The notes under the pieces: model-generated | What the model was told of the DNA's origin: nothing | What the model saw: the letters and a program-made list of their open reading frames with translations, nothing else | Database searches by the model: none | Program-made: the position numbers and the translations under genes | Assembly (NCBI GenBank): GCA_019448385.1 | Contig: JAGTXO010000004.1 | Coordinates: 744,001-808,000, forward strand | Source: Diacronema lutheri | Lineage: Eukaryota; Haptophyta; Pavlovophyceae; Pavlovales; Pavlovaceae | Direction: 5' to 3' | Length of the DNA stretch: 64,000 bases | Shown here: piece after piece, positions 45,009 to 56,184 of the stretch | How positions within the stretch are numbered: the first letter of the stretch is position 1 | How the letters are laid out: each line of letters begins with the position of its first letter

Positions 45009-47945
45009 CTACCAGCATGCCGGCCACGCCGACCTCCCTCAGCAGCACATTTTGGCGCGCGGCTACGCGCATGACCATGGCCACTCGCAGCCGCACCGCC
45101 CGCGCGCTCTGAGCTACGACGGGGCGTGCCCGTACGGCGCGCCGCAGCTCACGACTTTCTACGACAATCCAAAGCTTGTGCCCCAGCAGGAGGACGGAGA
45201 GCTGCTCGAAGCGACGCACGCGCACCTTAGCCCGCCCGCTTTTGGCGCGCACGCCTACAGCCCGCGCGGCCACGCGCCGATCGCGCGGCCCGGCGGTTCT
45301 TATGGCGACGCGACACACGCGCACGTCGGCGAGCAGATGGAGCACTTCAAGCAGTTCGAGCAGTTACGCCGGATGCACCTCGGCTTTACCCTGTTCGACA
45401 CGCCCGCGCCGTGTGGCGGCGATGGCGACCTTGGCGAAGAGGATGACGAACATCACCTCGCAGCACGCTGCCGCGATGGCCACGTGAACAACGCCAGCGC
45501 GCCGCTCTTCGAGCCGGCGAGCGCGTCGGCGGGCGAGGAGGAGGCGGCCGAGTGGGCGTTGCCACCGCTATGCCTTGGCAACGAGGGCATGGGCGCCGTG
45601 CCGCGCGCGCAGCTCCACGCGGCGGTGCAGCAGCAGCAGCACCAGCACCAGCAGCCGCTGCTACCGACGGCGATGGGCGTCGCCGGCGCGGGCATCGGCC
45701 ACGCGCTCTCCCTCTTCGACGCGTGGCGGCGCTCGAGCCCGCCCGTGCCAATCGTCTCCCTCCGCCACGGCAACTCATCCACAGCGTCCGACTCGACGCC
45801 CACGTCGACGCCCCGCTCAATGCACCTCTCGCCACAGTCCATCGCGCAGCCGACGCCGACTGCTTCGGACGACCTCGCCGCGATGATCGCCGCCGACCTC
45901 GACCTGCCGTCTGACCTGCTCGCCGCGCTCAGCGACGACAGCGGTGGCGTGCCGACGCGCTTGGAGCCGCGCGTCTGTGCCAGGCTCGCGCTCGCGCTCG
46001 GCGCCGAGCTCGGCGACGCGGCGCGGCTCGCGGCCCGCCGCGCGAGCTCGGGCACAAGCGTTGAAGATGTTGACCTCGACACCGGCCGTGGGGTCTTCGA
46101 CTCGCGCGCGCCGCCCGCGCTGGCGAGCGCGCGCGCGTCGGCCGCCGCGTCCGCCGCCGCCTCAGCCGCCGCCTCGCGGCACCCGCGCCCGGCCGCGTCG
46201 CTCCCAGTCCGCCCGTTCCTTGACATGCTCGCGCTCGCGCCCGCGCCTGCGGACGAGTTGACGCCGAGGCAGCCGGCGCTCGGCGCCGCAGATGGCCCCG
46301 CGGCCGCTTCGCCGGCGCCGCCGTCGCCACGCGCGGACGGCGCGGCCGGCGGCTCGCGCCGGGCGCAGAGCGGCTGTGCATGCACCTCCCCACCGGCCGC
46401 AGCGAGCAAGCACGCGCGCGCAAGCCCGCCATCGTCGCCTGGCGCCGACGAGCCGAACGCGCGCACTCCGGGCTCCGACGGCGCGTGCGCCGCCGAGTGC
46501 ACCGTCAAGCTGCGCGGGCTGCCGTACCGTGCGTCGATGCAGGACATTCGCGCCTTTTTTGACAAGCAGAAGATTGCGGCCAACGGGATCTGGTGCGCGC
46601 GGCGGCGTGCGCGCGCGCGGCCGCGCCGCGCCGCGCCGCGCGGCGCCGCGCGCTCACGCGGCGCGCGCGTCTGCGCGGCGTCCGTTACGCAGCATCTTGA
46701 TGAACGCGCAAGGCCGGCCGAGCGGGGAGGCGACGGTCCGGTTCGCATGCGCGCAAGCGGCGCAGCGCGCACTCGACAAGGTGTGCTGCGCGAGCGCGAC
46801 GTGCACGCCTAGCCGAGCAGCACCGCGTCCGCCATGTACCGTGTGCCGCGCCCGCGCCGGGCGCGTGCGGCGTCCGCCCGCCCCCGTCACGTGTCCGCGC
46901 ACGCGACCGCCCCGCGTGCGCGCTTGCTGAGTCGGTTGGTCGCTCGTGCCAATGTCGCCGCGCCTACGCGCCCCGATCTGCGCCCGCTCCGCTCGACGCA
47001 GGACCGGCACTTCATTGGCGGCCGTTACATCGAGGTCACGGCGTTCACGCCGCCCACTTCGCCGCTCCCATCGTCGCACGCGCCGCCCGCACGTGCGAGC
47101 GGCCGGGCGGGCAGCCCGCAGGCTGCGCGCGGCGCGTCCGGCGACGTGGCAGCGTCCAGTGGTCCGGGGCGGTCGCAGGGCAGCGGCGCGGGCTCGAACG
47201 CGCGCGTCTCGAACGGCGGCGTGGGCGCGCAGCATGGGGGCGCGAGCGGCGGGCCGCGCGCGTCGGCGGCCGGCGGCGCGCACGCGTCGAGCAAGGCGTG
47301 CAGCTCGACGTGCGCATCGGGCTCGCCCCGCGCGTCGCCGGCCGAAGGCGGCCGCGAGCCGCGCGCGGGCGCGCCGTCTGGCGCCCGAGACCCGCCGCCC
47401 GCGCCGGGCACCTGTGAGGAGCACGTCCTCAAGATGCGCGGTTTGCCGTTCAAGGCGTCGGCGCACGATGTCGTCTCCTTCTTCGAGTCGACCGGCGTGC
47501 ACCTGGGCGAGAGCAGCGTGCATCTTGGCGTCAACTCGCAAGGGCGGCCAACGGGCGAGGCGAGTGTGTACTTTCGATCGGCGGAGGTGTGCGCACGAAA
47601 GAGCGCGCGCGCGCGCGCGCGTCGCGGCGTTGCGCGGCGGGAGCTGGTGGGCGGTGGGGCAATTGTGGGCGAAGCGATCTCGCGGCGTTGGGTGGCGGGG
47701 GCTGGTGGGCGGTGGAGCGATTGTGGGCGAAGCGATCTCGCGGCGTTGCGACGCGCGCGCGCGCGGCACGCGCGCGCCGAGACTTGCGGCTGGTGCGGGC
47801 GTCACCTGCTTTGCGCACGCGTCGCGCTGCTCCACAGGCCGCGCACAAGGCGATGTCCAAGAACATGCAGACGATGGGCAGCCGGTACATCGAGCTCTTC
47901 GACGTTGGCCGCGCCGGCGGCGCCAAGGTCGCGTCGTCGCGGTGA
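44253..47945 (+). CDS. hnRNP H/F- or ESRP-like RNA-binding protein with two qRRMs and polyQ
   Basis: Six exons: 44253-44399, 44545-44703, 44938-46592, 46693-46780, 47002-47586 and 47838-47945, giving 913 aa. Introns are 145, 234, 100, 221 and 251 bp; donors are GTGCG (three) or GTGTG (two), and each acceptor is CAG. Domain continuity supports the joins: RRM1 begins TVKLRGLPYRASMQDIRAFF in exon 3, continues ILMNAQGRPSGEATVRFACA in exon 4 and ends DRHFIGGRYIEV in exon 5; RRM2 begins HVLKMRGLPFKASAHDVVSF and ends MSKNMQTMGSRYIELFDV in exon 6. The RGLP(Y/F) and RYIE(V/L)F motifs are those of the quasi-RRMs of hnRNP F/H and ESRP/Fusilli, which bind G-tracts and control splicing. The first 600 residues are low complexity: 23 Gln coded by CAG, His/Gln runs, and Ala/Ser/Pro linkers. 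Confidence 0.8.
44938..45006 (+). repeat. (CAG)23 tract starting at a 3' splice site
   Basis: Twenty-three uninterrupted CAG triplets coding for glutamine, directly following the CGCAG acceptor of intron 2, so that the array is effectively 24 CAG long with the splice site as its first unit. Confidence 0.9.
47643..47748. repeat. 48-bp direct repeat in intron 5 of the qRRM gene
   Basis: GCTGGTGGGCGGTGG... at 47643-47690 is repeated with two mismatches at 47701-47748 (58-bp period). Both copies contain GGGCGAAGCGATCTCGCGGC. G-rich, as G-tract-binding qRRM proteins prefer; autoregulation is conceivable. Confidence 0.85.
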
Positions 47946-48505
47946 GCGGGCGACGCGCGCGTAGGCGCTGCTCGGGCGCTGCTCGGCCGTACGTAGGTCG
48001 CGCGAGGGCGGCGTGCTCTGGTTGCAAAGCTGTGCAACGCCGCGGCGGCGCGCAGCCAGCCGCCGGGCGTGGAACGGCGGGCGCATAGCGTGAGCGCGCG
48101 CGCTTGGCCCCAGCTCGCACGCCGCGCTCGCCATTTCGGCGCTCTGGCGCGACGGCGTGCAGGCGCGACTGAGGGGATTTGGAGGGGACGCAGCGAGCGC
48201 GGGCCGCGTGGACGGTCAGCACGGCCTCAGCTCGAGGCAACGAGCATGCGGCCTGCGCACGCACGCGCGTTTCGGGAGTGCAAGCCGCAAGACAATTTCA
48301 AACGAAAAGGAAAAACGAATTCCGCATCCGTGCTCAATCCCCCAGGTTCAAGGAGCACCAGCCGGCGCAATCGCTCGAGTGCACGTGCGGGTGCGCTGAG
48401 GCCAGCCAGTGGCGCCAAGACCTTGGCCTGCCCCGCCCCATGTCCCGTCCCGCGCTCACCTTTGGCACAGCCGGCTGGCGCGCGCCCGCATGGTCCAGGT
48501 GCCAA
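47946..48505. other. intergenic between convergent genes
   Basis: 560 bp between the ends of the qRRM and methyltransferase genes. GTTGCAAAGCTGTGCAAC at 48020-48037 is a short imperfect palindrome. 48290-48350 is relatively AT-rich and could contain the polyadenylation signals. No gene or RNA recognised. Confidence 0.5.
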
Positions 48506-49293
48506 TCAGTCGATCGCGTAACGTATCTTTCGTTGCGGCTTGGCCGGCCCGACGGCCTTGGTCCTTGCGCGGTGCAGCGCGCAAGCAACGTCAAAGTTGA
48601 GCGTGCGCGGGTTGTTGCGCTGCCGCGTGAGAGCAGCATCGCCGTGGAGCACGTCGCCCTTGTCCGCGAAGATCTGGCCGGAGAGGAGGAAGACCTGCTG
48701 CCCCCAGTGCGTGTACCCCACGCTCGGCGCCGTACTTAAAACGACGGGCAGGGCCGCCGGCTGCTGCGCGCTCCCGTCGAACACGACGTCAAACCAGCCG
48801 GCGAGCGCGTGCACGGGCCCGGGCGTGCGGATGGCGCACTCGAAGCGGCCGCGCGCCTTGTCCTTCAGCTCGTCGATGGTGACGGTCGCCACGTCGAAGG
48901 CGTACCACGTGCACGCGTCGCCGACGACCGCCTCCGCCTCGAGCGCGCGCCACTGCGACGTGCGCAGGAAGTAGGCGTGGTGCTCTTCGGAGAAGGCCTC
49001 GTTCAGGCAGTCGACGGCAATGCCGTGCTCGTCGAGCATGTACTGCGCGAACGAGCTCCATCCGGAGAGCGCGTTCGTCAGCTGCGAGCTGCGCTCCTCC
49101 AGCAGCGGCGTGCGGATCGGCGCGAGGTAGATCCTGCGCGGCGAGCGGCGGCGAGCGGCGGGCGGGAGGCGCACGGCGCGTACAGCACGAACGCGCGGCG
49201 CGCGGTGGGTGGGCGCGGTGGGTGGGCGGTGCGCGCGCGCGCGAGGGGGGGGGGGGGGGGGGGGGGTTATGGCCGGAGAGGACGGGTGTGGTG

Positions 49294-49329
<36 letters not shown>

Positions 49330-50104
49330 GCGCGGCGCGCACGTCGCCTTGGAAGGCCAGAGCGAGCCGCCGGGCTTGAGCCAGCGGTCGCGCGCGACAA
49401 TGACCGAGTCGAGCATTGATTCGCGGAGCAGCATGTACCCCATCCACTCAGAGACGATAATGTCCACCTGCTCAGGCAGCTCCACATCCTCCATCTTGCG
49501 CTGCAGAACGGTCACGACGCCGTCGAGCTTGTTGTGCGAGACCATCGCGCGCGCGAATTTGGCCGCGTCCGTCGCCTCGACTGCGGCGGCGAGCCGCGGC
49601 GCGCGCCGACGCGGCGCGGCGGCGCGCACAGCGTGCTGGCGTTGGCGCCGAGCTCGCGAGCGGCGGCGGGCGCGCGTGGAGGCCCCGGCGCCGCACACGC
49701 GGCGGCCTTGGCAGCCGCACGCGGGCGGCCGTTGGGCGAGACACCTAGCAGACCACGGGGCGGCGCCACGAGGCCGCGCGCGCACCGGCGTAGACCTTGC
49801 GCGCGCCCGCCTGCGCCGCCCAGATCGCGAGCACGCCCGAGCCGGTGCCAACGTCGAGCACCGTCTTGCCCTCGAAGCACGCGCGGTTGCCGAGGATCGC
49901 ATTGCGGTAGCTGACCATTCGCACGTGGTCCTCAAGCATCTGCTTCTGATGATAAAGGTACGCGTACGTGATGAAATAGTTGGCATACTCCGTCGTATCC
50001 TCGAGCGGCGATGGAGCCTCGCCCGCCGCTTGAGGGCCGGGGGTGCGATTGTGTCGCGGGTGCACGGTCTCCTCGAGCGGCAATGGAGCCTCGCCCTCCG
50101 ACAT
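48506..50104 (-). CDS. protein arginine N-methyltransferase, type I-like
   Basis: Exons 50104-49786, 49580-49343 and 49133-48506 give 394 aa. Introns of 205 and 209 bp both start GTGCGCGC; the joins restore VYAVEATDAAKFA and SKATIYLAPIRTP. From the ATG at 50102-50104 a short Pro/Glu-rich leader repeats GEAP-x-PLE-x-T twice. Then comes the PRMT core: YANYFITYAYLYHQKQMLED (double-Tyr motif), VLDVGTGSGVLAIWAAQAGA (motif I, SAM binding), VDIIVSEWMGYMLLRESMLD (double-E loop), RDRWLKPGGSLWPSKAT, and in the beta-barrel domain GYTHWGQQVFLL (THW loop). Conserved residues suggest an active enzyme making asymmetric dimethylarginine on RNA-binding proteins and histones. The C-terminal part (NNPRTLNFDVACAL) does not let me choose between PRMT1-, PRMT4- and PRMT6-like classes. 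Confidence 0.85.
49245..49327. repeat. two poly-G runs (22 and 31 G) in a methyltransferase intron
   Basis: G-runs at 49245-49266 and 49297-49327 within the 209-bp second intron, on the coding strand a poly-C (pyrimidine) stretch just after the donor. Their true lengths are doubtful in any assembly. Confidence 0.8.
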
Positions 50105-50551
50105 CGCGTCGCCGCTTCCCTCCACGGGACGCGCCTTTTTCCAAAAAGTGGCCGTTTTCGGCGAGCACGATGGCGGCGCGACGAGAGGGCACAACGGACA
50201 TGCTGAAGGGGGTCCGCTGCCCCGGCCGCGGGGGCGCGCGCGCGCGCTAACGCCGTCCTGACGCGCTGCGCACGCCAATCCGCCCCTTCGTTTGCGCGCA
50301 GCCGGGCGACCAGTTGCCCGCCTCGATCGACGCTCAGCTTGAGGATTTCGACAGCCCGAGGGCGTCTCCCGCGTACGCGCCGCGCGCCGCGCTCTGCGCG
50401 GGTGCGGGCGTGCGGCTGCCCGTCGGCCCCCGCCGTGCGCGCCCACACATACCGTGGCGCAGCAGCCGACCCGCGCCGCGCCGCCACCGCGCCGCTCGTC
50501 GCGCGCAGGAGGCATGGGCCGCTCCAGCCCGCTGCCGTCCGCCCGTCGCCC
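50105..50551. promoter_or_regulatory. divergent intergenic region, methyltransferase and dynein
   Basis: 447 bp between opposed start codons. No TATA-like or other motif recognised. It includes short open stretches on the minus strand continuing upstream of the methyltransferase ATG, which could hold a further 5' exon. Confidence 0.35.
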
Positions 50552-53500
50552 ATGCTGGCCGCGCTTAACCAGCGCCACGGCAGGCAACGCGGCTTCTACT
50601 CGGAGCCGCTCGACGCCAATCAGCACGGGACGCCGCCTCGCCGAGCCCCGCCTCGCGCCCGACTCCGCCGCGAGCCGCGCTCGGCGTCCGAGCTCCGGCC
50701 ATCGCCCTATCGCGAGCCGCTCCCAAAGGTCAGCCTCTTTGTAAGCCTCAACGACGTGGCCGACGCGCTCGCTGTGGATCCGGCCGAGCCGACGGCGCTT
50801 GAGCGCGTGCGCACATCGCCACTGCTCGTGCACGACACGGTCGAGCACGCGGTTGAGCGTGCGCCGCGCTTCCCAGGCGTGGCAAAGGCGGCGGTCGCTG
50901 GCGAGAGCGCACGCAGGCTCGGCGCGCCGCGCCTCGAGCGCCAGCCGACGGCTGACGTGCTCTGGGAGGCGTCGACGGTGCACGCGCCGCCCAAGCTTCT
51001 CGGCGGCGAGCGCGGCGCGCCGCTATCCCTCCTTGCAGAGCGCCGGCGGCGCGTGTATGCCATGCTGGACGTCGCCGCGCTCGTCGCGGCGGACGGCGTC
51101 AGCAGCGAGACGCTCATGGGCCATTTCGTGCCGCTCGACGCGTTCGATGACCTCGAGCTCGAGACGAGGACCGCGGCTGAGTGGAGCGCGTATGGGCGCG
51201 CGCTGCACGCGCATGACGCGCTCGGCGCGGCCACCGGACTGGGCGCGCCGGGCGCGCCGGGCGTTGCGGCGGCCGGCGCGGCCGGCGGCGTGGCAGCCGG
51301 CGCGGCGGGCGCGCCCGGCGCGGCGGACGCACCCGGCGCGGCGGACGCGCCCGACGTCGAGCCGGTCGGCGGCCCAGCCTTTATCACGCTCACCGACGCG
51401 CTCGGCACGCTCAACGAGCGCACCGGTGCCACCGAGCCGCCCGCCGAGCGCGCGCTGCGCGCTCTCTGCTTACCCGACGAGCGCGACCGGCTCGGCCGTT
51501 GGACGGGCAGCCTCGCTTTTCACGAGGCGTGCGTGCTCGAGTGGGTGTCCGACACGGAGCACGTGCGTATGGGCAGCGGCGCTGGTGGCGGCAGCAGCAG
51601 CAGCGCCGGCTCCGCCGACGCCGCGCACGCGGCCGAGCGCGGCGTGGAGCGCGACGCGGCGAGCGCGGCGGCGATCGCGCACGCGCGCTCGAATGGGACG
51701 CCGATGCTACGCGTCCGCTGGCGGACGCCGCCGCGCTCGGCCGACCAGTCGGGGCGCGCGCTCGACGCGGAGTGCTGGCTGCCGCGCGTGCACTGCCAGA
51801 TCTACGGCGAGGACCCCGCCATCTTCGCCCGAAGATTCGTCGGAGCGCACGGCGCGCGCGCGCGCGCCGAGCGCGCGCTCGGCCTTGCCCTCTTCGCCGA
51901 CGAGATGCCGACGGACGGGGTCGCGCCAATGCCGCTCTTTTGGAAGCGCAAGGCGATGGCGTTCGTGCACGAGGCGTGGGCGCAGTCCGCGTTCGCCGCC
52001 GACGCCTTCCCGCCGCGCGCGCGCGAGCTGCTCACAGAGGTGTCCCTCGACTACGTGCGCGCGCAGAACTTGGTCGCACTCCTCCATCAAATCAAATTGG
52101 GGCGCTGCACGCTGCCCGACTGGATGCACCTGCCCACGTCGGCGGGGCTGCCCGGCGACGAGGCGATCGAGCCGCGCGAGGGCGACGCCCACGCGCTCGC
52201 GCTCGCGCGGATCCTCGGCGACGCCAAGCGACCGCGCACGCTGGTCGTGACGGGCGACGTGCTGCCGCCCTCGCCCGCCGTCGTTGGGGGCGCGGTGCTC
52301 GAGCCCGGCGCGATGGCGTCGCTGCGCGGCTCACACCGCCATCGTGGGCCCGTGCCACTGCCCGCTGGCTCGCAGGTCGCCGCGCAATGGGCCCAGTTCC
52401 GCTTCGACGCCCTCATCACCTCATCCGACGCGCTGCGCGTGCTCGCGGGCGTGCGCGCCGAGAATTTGCGCGTCGTCGGCTCGCTCGCGATGTTCGCGAC
52501 CGCCTTCGACAAGGCGCACGCGCTCGACGAGTTCGACATGCTGCAGCAAACGCAGCAGCACGCGCTGCACACGTTCATGCACGAGAGCTGGTCGGTGAAC
52601 CTGCGTCGCATCCTCGCCAACCACCTCGTGCACGTGAGCAAAGGGTGGTTCCGCGCGCGCGAGGCGCGCGCCGACACGTGGGACGGCTCCAAGCTCGCGC
52701 GCCTCTTCCGCACGCTCCACTTGATGATGGAGGAGGCGGTGCTCGATCTGCGGAGGGCGAGCGCGGACGACTACACCGCGCTCGTCGAGCGCCACGCCCT
52801 CGCGACCGTCGACGTGTCCAGCGCGCGCGCCGTCCACACCGGCGCGCCGCCGAGCGCCGTGCACCTTGAGCCGTCCCCGCTCTTTGTCGTCGACCTCGTC
52901 GTCGCCGGTGACACGTTCGCCTACCAGCCGCCGACGTCGGCGTTCGCCGCGCGGGTGCTCGCGATCTTCGAGCGCGCGCCGCCGCTGCTCAAGAGCCTGC
53001 CCACGCTTACGCCGCAGATCGTCACGCACATCGCGCCGCACCTCCTCGGCGGTCTCGAACTCCCTGAGCCACTCGCCGACGCGCCGCTCATTGCCGAAGC
53101 GTCCGCGCGCGTGCGCGACGCGATGGCCGTGGCGCTCGGCGGGCTCGAGCGGTATGCCGCGGCGGTGGCCGCGCAGTTCGGCGAAGATGTCGCGCTCGAT
53201 GCCGAGCGCGTCGTCGCCGGCTTCGCCGAGAGGCGCCCGCCGGCTGCGGAGCTCGCCGACTTGGCGCAAGCCCACCTCGACCGCGCGGAGCTGATCGACG
53301 CGCACATCCCCGACGTGATGCGCGTCGGCGCTTTCTCGGTGCGCGTGGGCGGCGTGAAGGGCGCGCTGCGCGAGCGACGCACCGCCACCGCCGCCGGGCT
53401 GCTCGAGCTGATCGGCGGCGCGGCCGCGGCGCTCGCGGCGGACGCGTGCGCCGCGTGCGAGGCGGTGAGCACCGCGCTCGAGCGCGACGTGCCCGACGTC

Positions 53501-56144
53501 GAGACGCTGCGCCAGATGCAGACGGAGCTGCAGGCCGCGCCCGAGGTGCTGCGCAGCGTGCACGCGACGCTCGACGAGATGACCGCCACCGCCGCGCACC
53601 TCGACCGTTTCAACGCCGGGCTTGGCGACGGGCACCTCGCCATCTATTACGACGCGTTGCGCTGGCCGGCGGTGCTGCAGGCGCGGATCCACGCGACGGA
53701 GCGCAAATTTCAGCTGCTCGAGGCGACCATGCGCGAGCAGCTCGCCTCGCAGCAGGAGGCGCTCGCGCGCGACATCGAACTGGCCAAGCTGAGCACTAAC
53801 GACGTCATGTCGCGCGCATACGCGCTCGCGGACGCGCCCGCCGTCGCAAAGCGCGTCGCGCTCTCCTTCAGCGCGCTCGAAGCGCTCGAGGCGCGGCTCG
53901 GCGCGCTGCAGGCCAAGGAGGCGCTCCTCGGCGTGCGCGCGACCGAGCACCCTCAGCTCGATGACGTGCGCGCGCGCTTCGTCCCGTTCTCGACGCTCTG
54001 GTCGACCGCGTCCGCGTGGCTGCGCACACAGGCCGAGCTGACCGGCGCGCGGCTCGGCGCGATCGACGCGGCGGCGATCGAGCAGCGCGTCGCGAGCGCG
54101 ACGTCGCAGATCGCGGGCGTGCGCGACTTTTACATGCGCGCGACGGGCGCGCTCGAGCGCCGTCACAAGCCGCCGCGCGAGCTCGCCGTTACGGCGGAGA
54201 TTTTTGTACGGCTTGACGCGTTCCGCCCGTACCTGCCGCTCCTGCAACGGCTGTGCAGCCCAGCGATGCGCGCGCACCACTGGGAGGCGCTGAGCGAGCG
54301 GCTCGGGTACCGCGTGGACGCGAGCACGACCTTTGGCCAGCTCCTTGAGCGCGGCGTGCTCGAGCAGGAGGCGGTGGTCGTCTCGGTGTGTGAAGAAGCG
54401 CGGCGCGAGAACGAGATCGAGGAGCTCATCGTGCGGATTGAGGCCGAGCACGCGCGCGAGATGGCGATGACGCACGCGCTCTTCGCGCGCTCGTTCGCGC
54501 TGGTCGTGACGAACGCCGACGAGCTCGCCGCGTGGCTTGAGGAGCAGGCCGTCCGCCTCGCCAACGTGCAATTTGTACCCGAGCGCAAACGCTTCGCCGC
54601 TCGCATCGACGCGGCGGTCGCTCGTATTGAGAGGACGAGCGGCGTCTTCGACGCGCTCATGCGCTGGCAGCGCGCGTGGAGCTTCTTGCAGCCGATCCTC
54701 GCGTCGGACGACATTGCGACGCAGCTGCCCAACGAGGTGGCGAGCTTCCGCGCCGTCGACGCGCAGTGGAAGAAGACGATGCGAAGCGCCGAGGAGACGC
54801 GCCTGCTCGTCGAGTTTGCGGCCGCGCCGCGGCTGCTCGAGCAGATCCACCAGGCGATCGAGACGCTCGAGGGCGTGACCAAGGGCCTTGCGCGCTACCT
54901 CGACGAGAAGCGCGCCGCCTTCTCGCGCTTCCACTTCCTCTCGAACGACGAGGTCTTGCACATCATTTCAAATGCGGCGCAGCCGCAGAAACTCCAGCCC
55001 TTCTTTTCAAAACTCTTCGCGCCCGTGCAGCACGTCGTCTTTGCGCGCGAGATTGACCCGAAGCTGCTCTTCCCGCAGGAGGGGCGCGCGCGCACGCCCG
55101 CGACGCCCATTGGCGCCGCGCGCGCGCTGGGGCCGCGCGCCGCGGCTACCGCGCGCGCCGCGCCGACGGCGGGCGCGCACGGCACGAATACGACCGTCGC
55201 CGCGACCGCTGGAGGCGCGCGCGGCGGCGGCGGCGGCACGGTCGACCGCTTTGTGGTCGAAGCGTCGGCTGGTCGGCCGGGCTCGAGCGCGCCGCTGCCG
55301 CCCATCGCGCCCGGCGCGGGGGGCAGCCGGCCGCCATCGCACGGCGCGCGCGCCGCAACGCCCGACTTGACTGAAGCGAATTCGGAGGCGGCGCGCACGA
55401 TGGTGGCGTTTGAATCCTTTGAGGGCGAGCTGCTTCAGTTCGAACCGAGCGCGCACGTGCACGCGGCTGGCCGGCTCGAGACGTGGATGGCATCGCTCGA
55501 GCGCGCGATGCTCCGCGCCGTCCACGCTGCCGTACACGACGCCCTCCTCACGTATCTGCACGCGCCGGCGGCGCGCGTCGCGTGGGCACTGCGCGCCTCG
55601 CGCGGCGGCGCGCCGCAGCCGGCGGGGCCGCCCGCCGTCTCGCAGGCGACGATTTTGGCCACGCAGCTGCAGAGCACGCTCGACATCACCGACGCGCTTC
55701 GCGCGGGCGGCGGACCCGCGTGCCAGTCACTGCGTTACAAGTTACAGCTTGCGCTCGTCGAGGCAAGCGTGACGCTGCGCGATCGGCTGACCGCGCGCGA
55801 GCGCACGATGCTCTCCGCGCTGCTCACGTCGGACGTGCACACGCGCGACGTGCTCTCTGCGCTCTGCAGCGAGCGCACGGCGAGCGCCGACGAGTTTGCC
55901 TGGCTACGCGTCCTCCGCCATTACATCGGGCCCGCGGACGGTGCGGTGCCCAAGCTGTCGGAAGTGTCCGACGATTCCGGGCCGATGGCAGCGAGCGCCG
56001 GCACCGCCGGCGACGGCGGCGCGGATTCGCCCAAGGAGGACGGCGTGCGAAGCGCGGTGGACGGCGTGCCCGATGCGCGCGGCACGCGCGGTGTGCCCCT
56101 GGCCAAGCCAGCCGGCGCGCGCGGCGCGGCGAAGGGCGGCAGCA

Positions 56145-56184
<40 letters not shown>

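Noticed and set aside
52421-54961. 846-codon open frame on the minus strand
   Set aside because: Antisense of the dynein tail; His/Arg/Glu-rich composition is the usual complement of a GC-rich coding frame.
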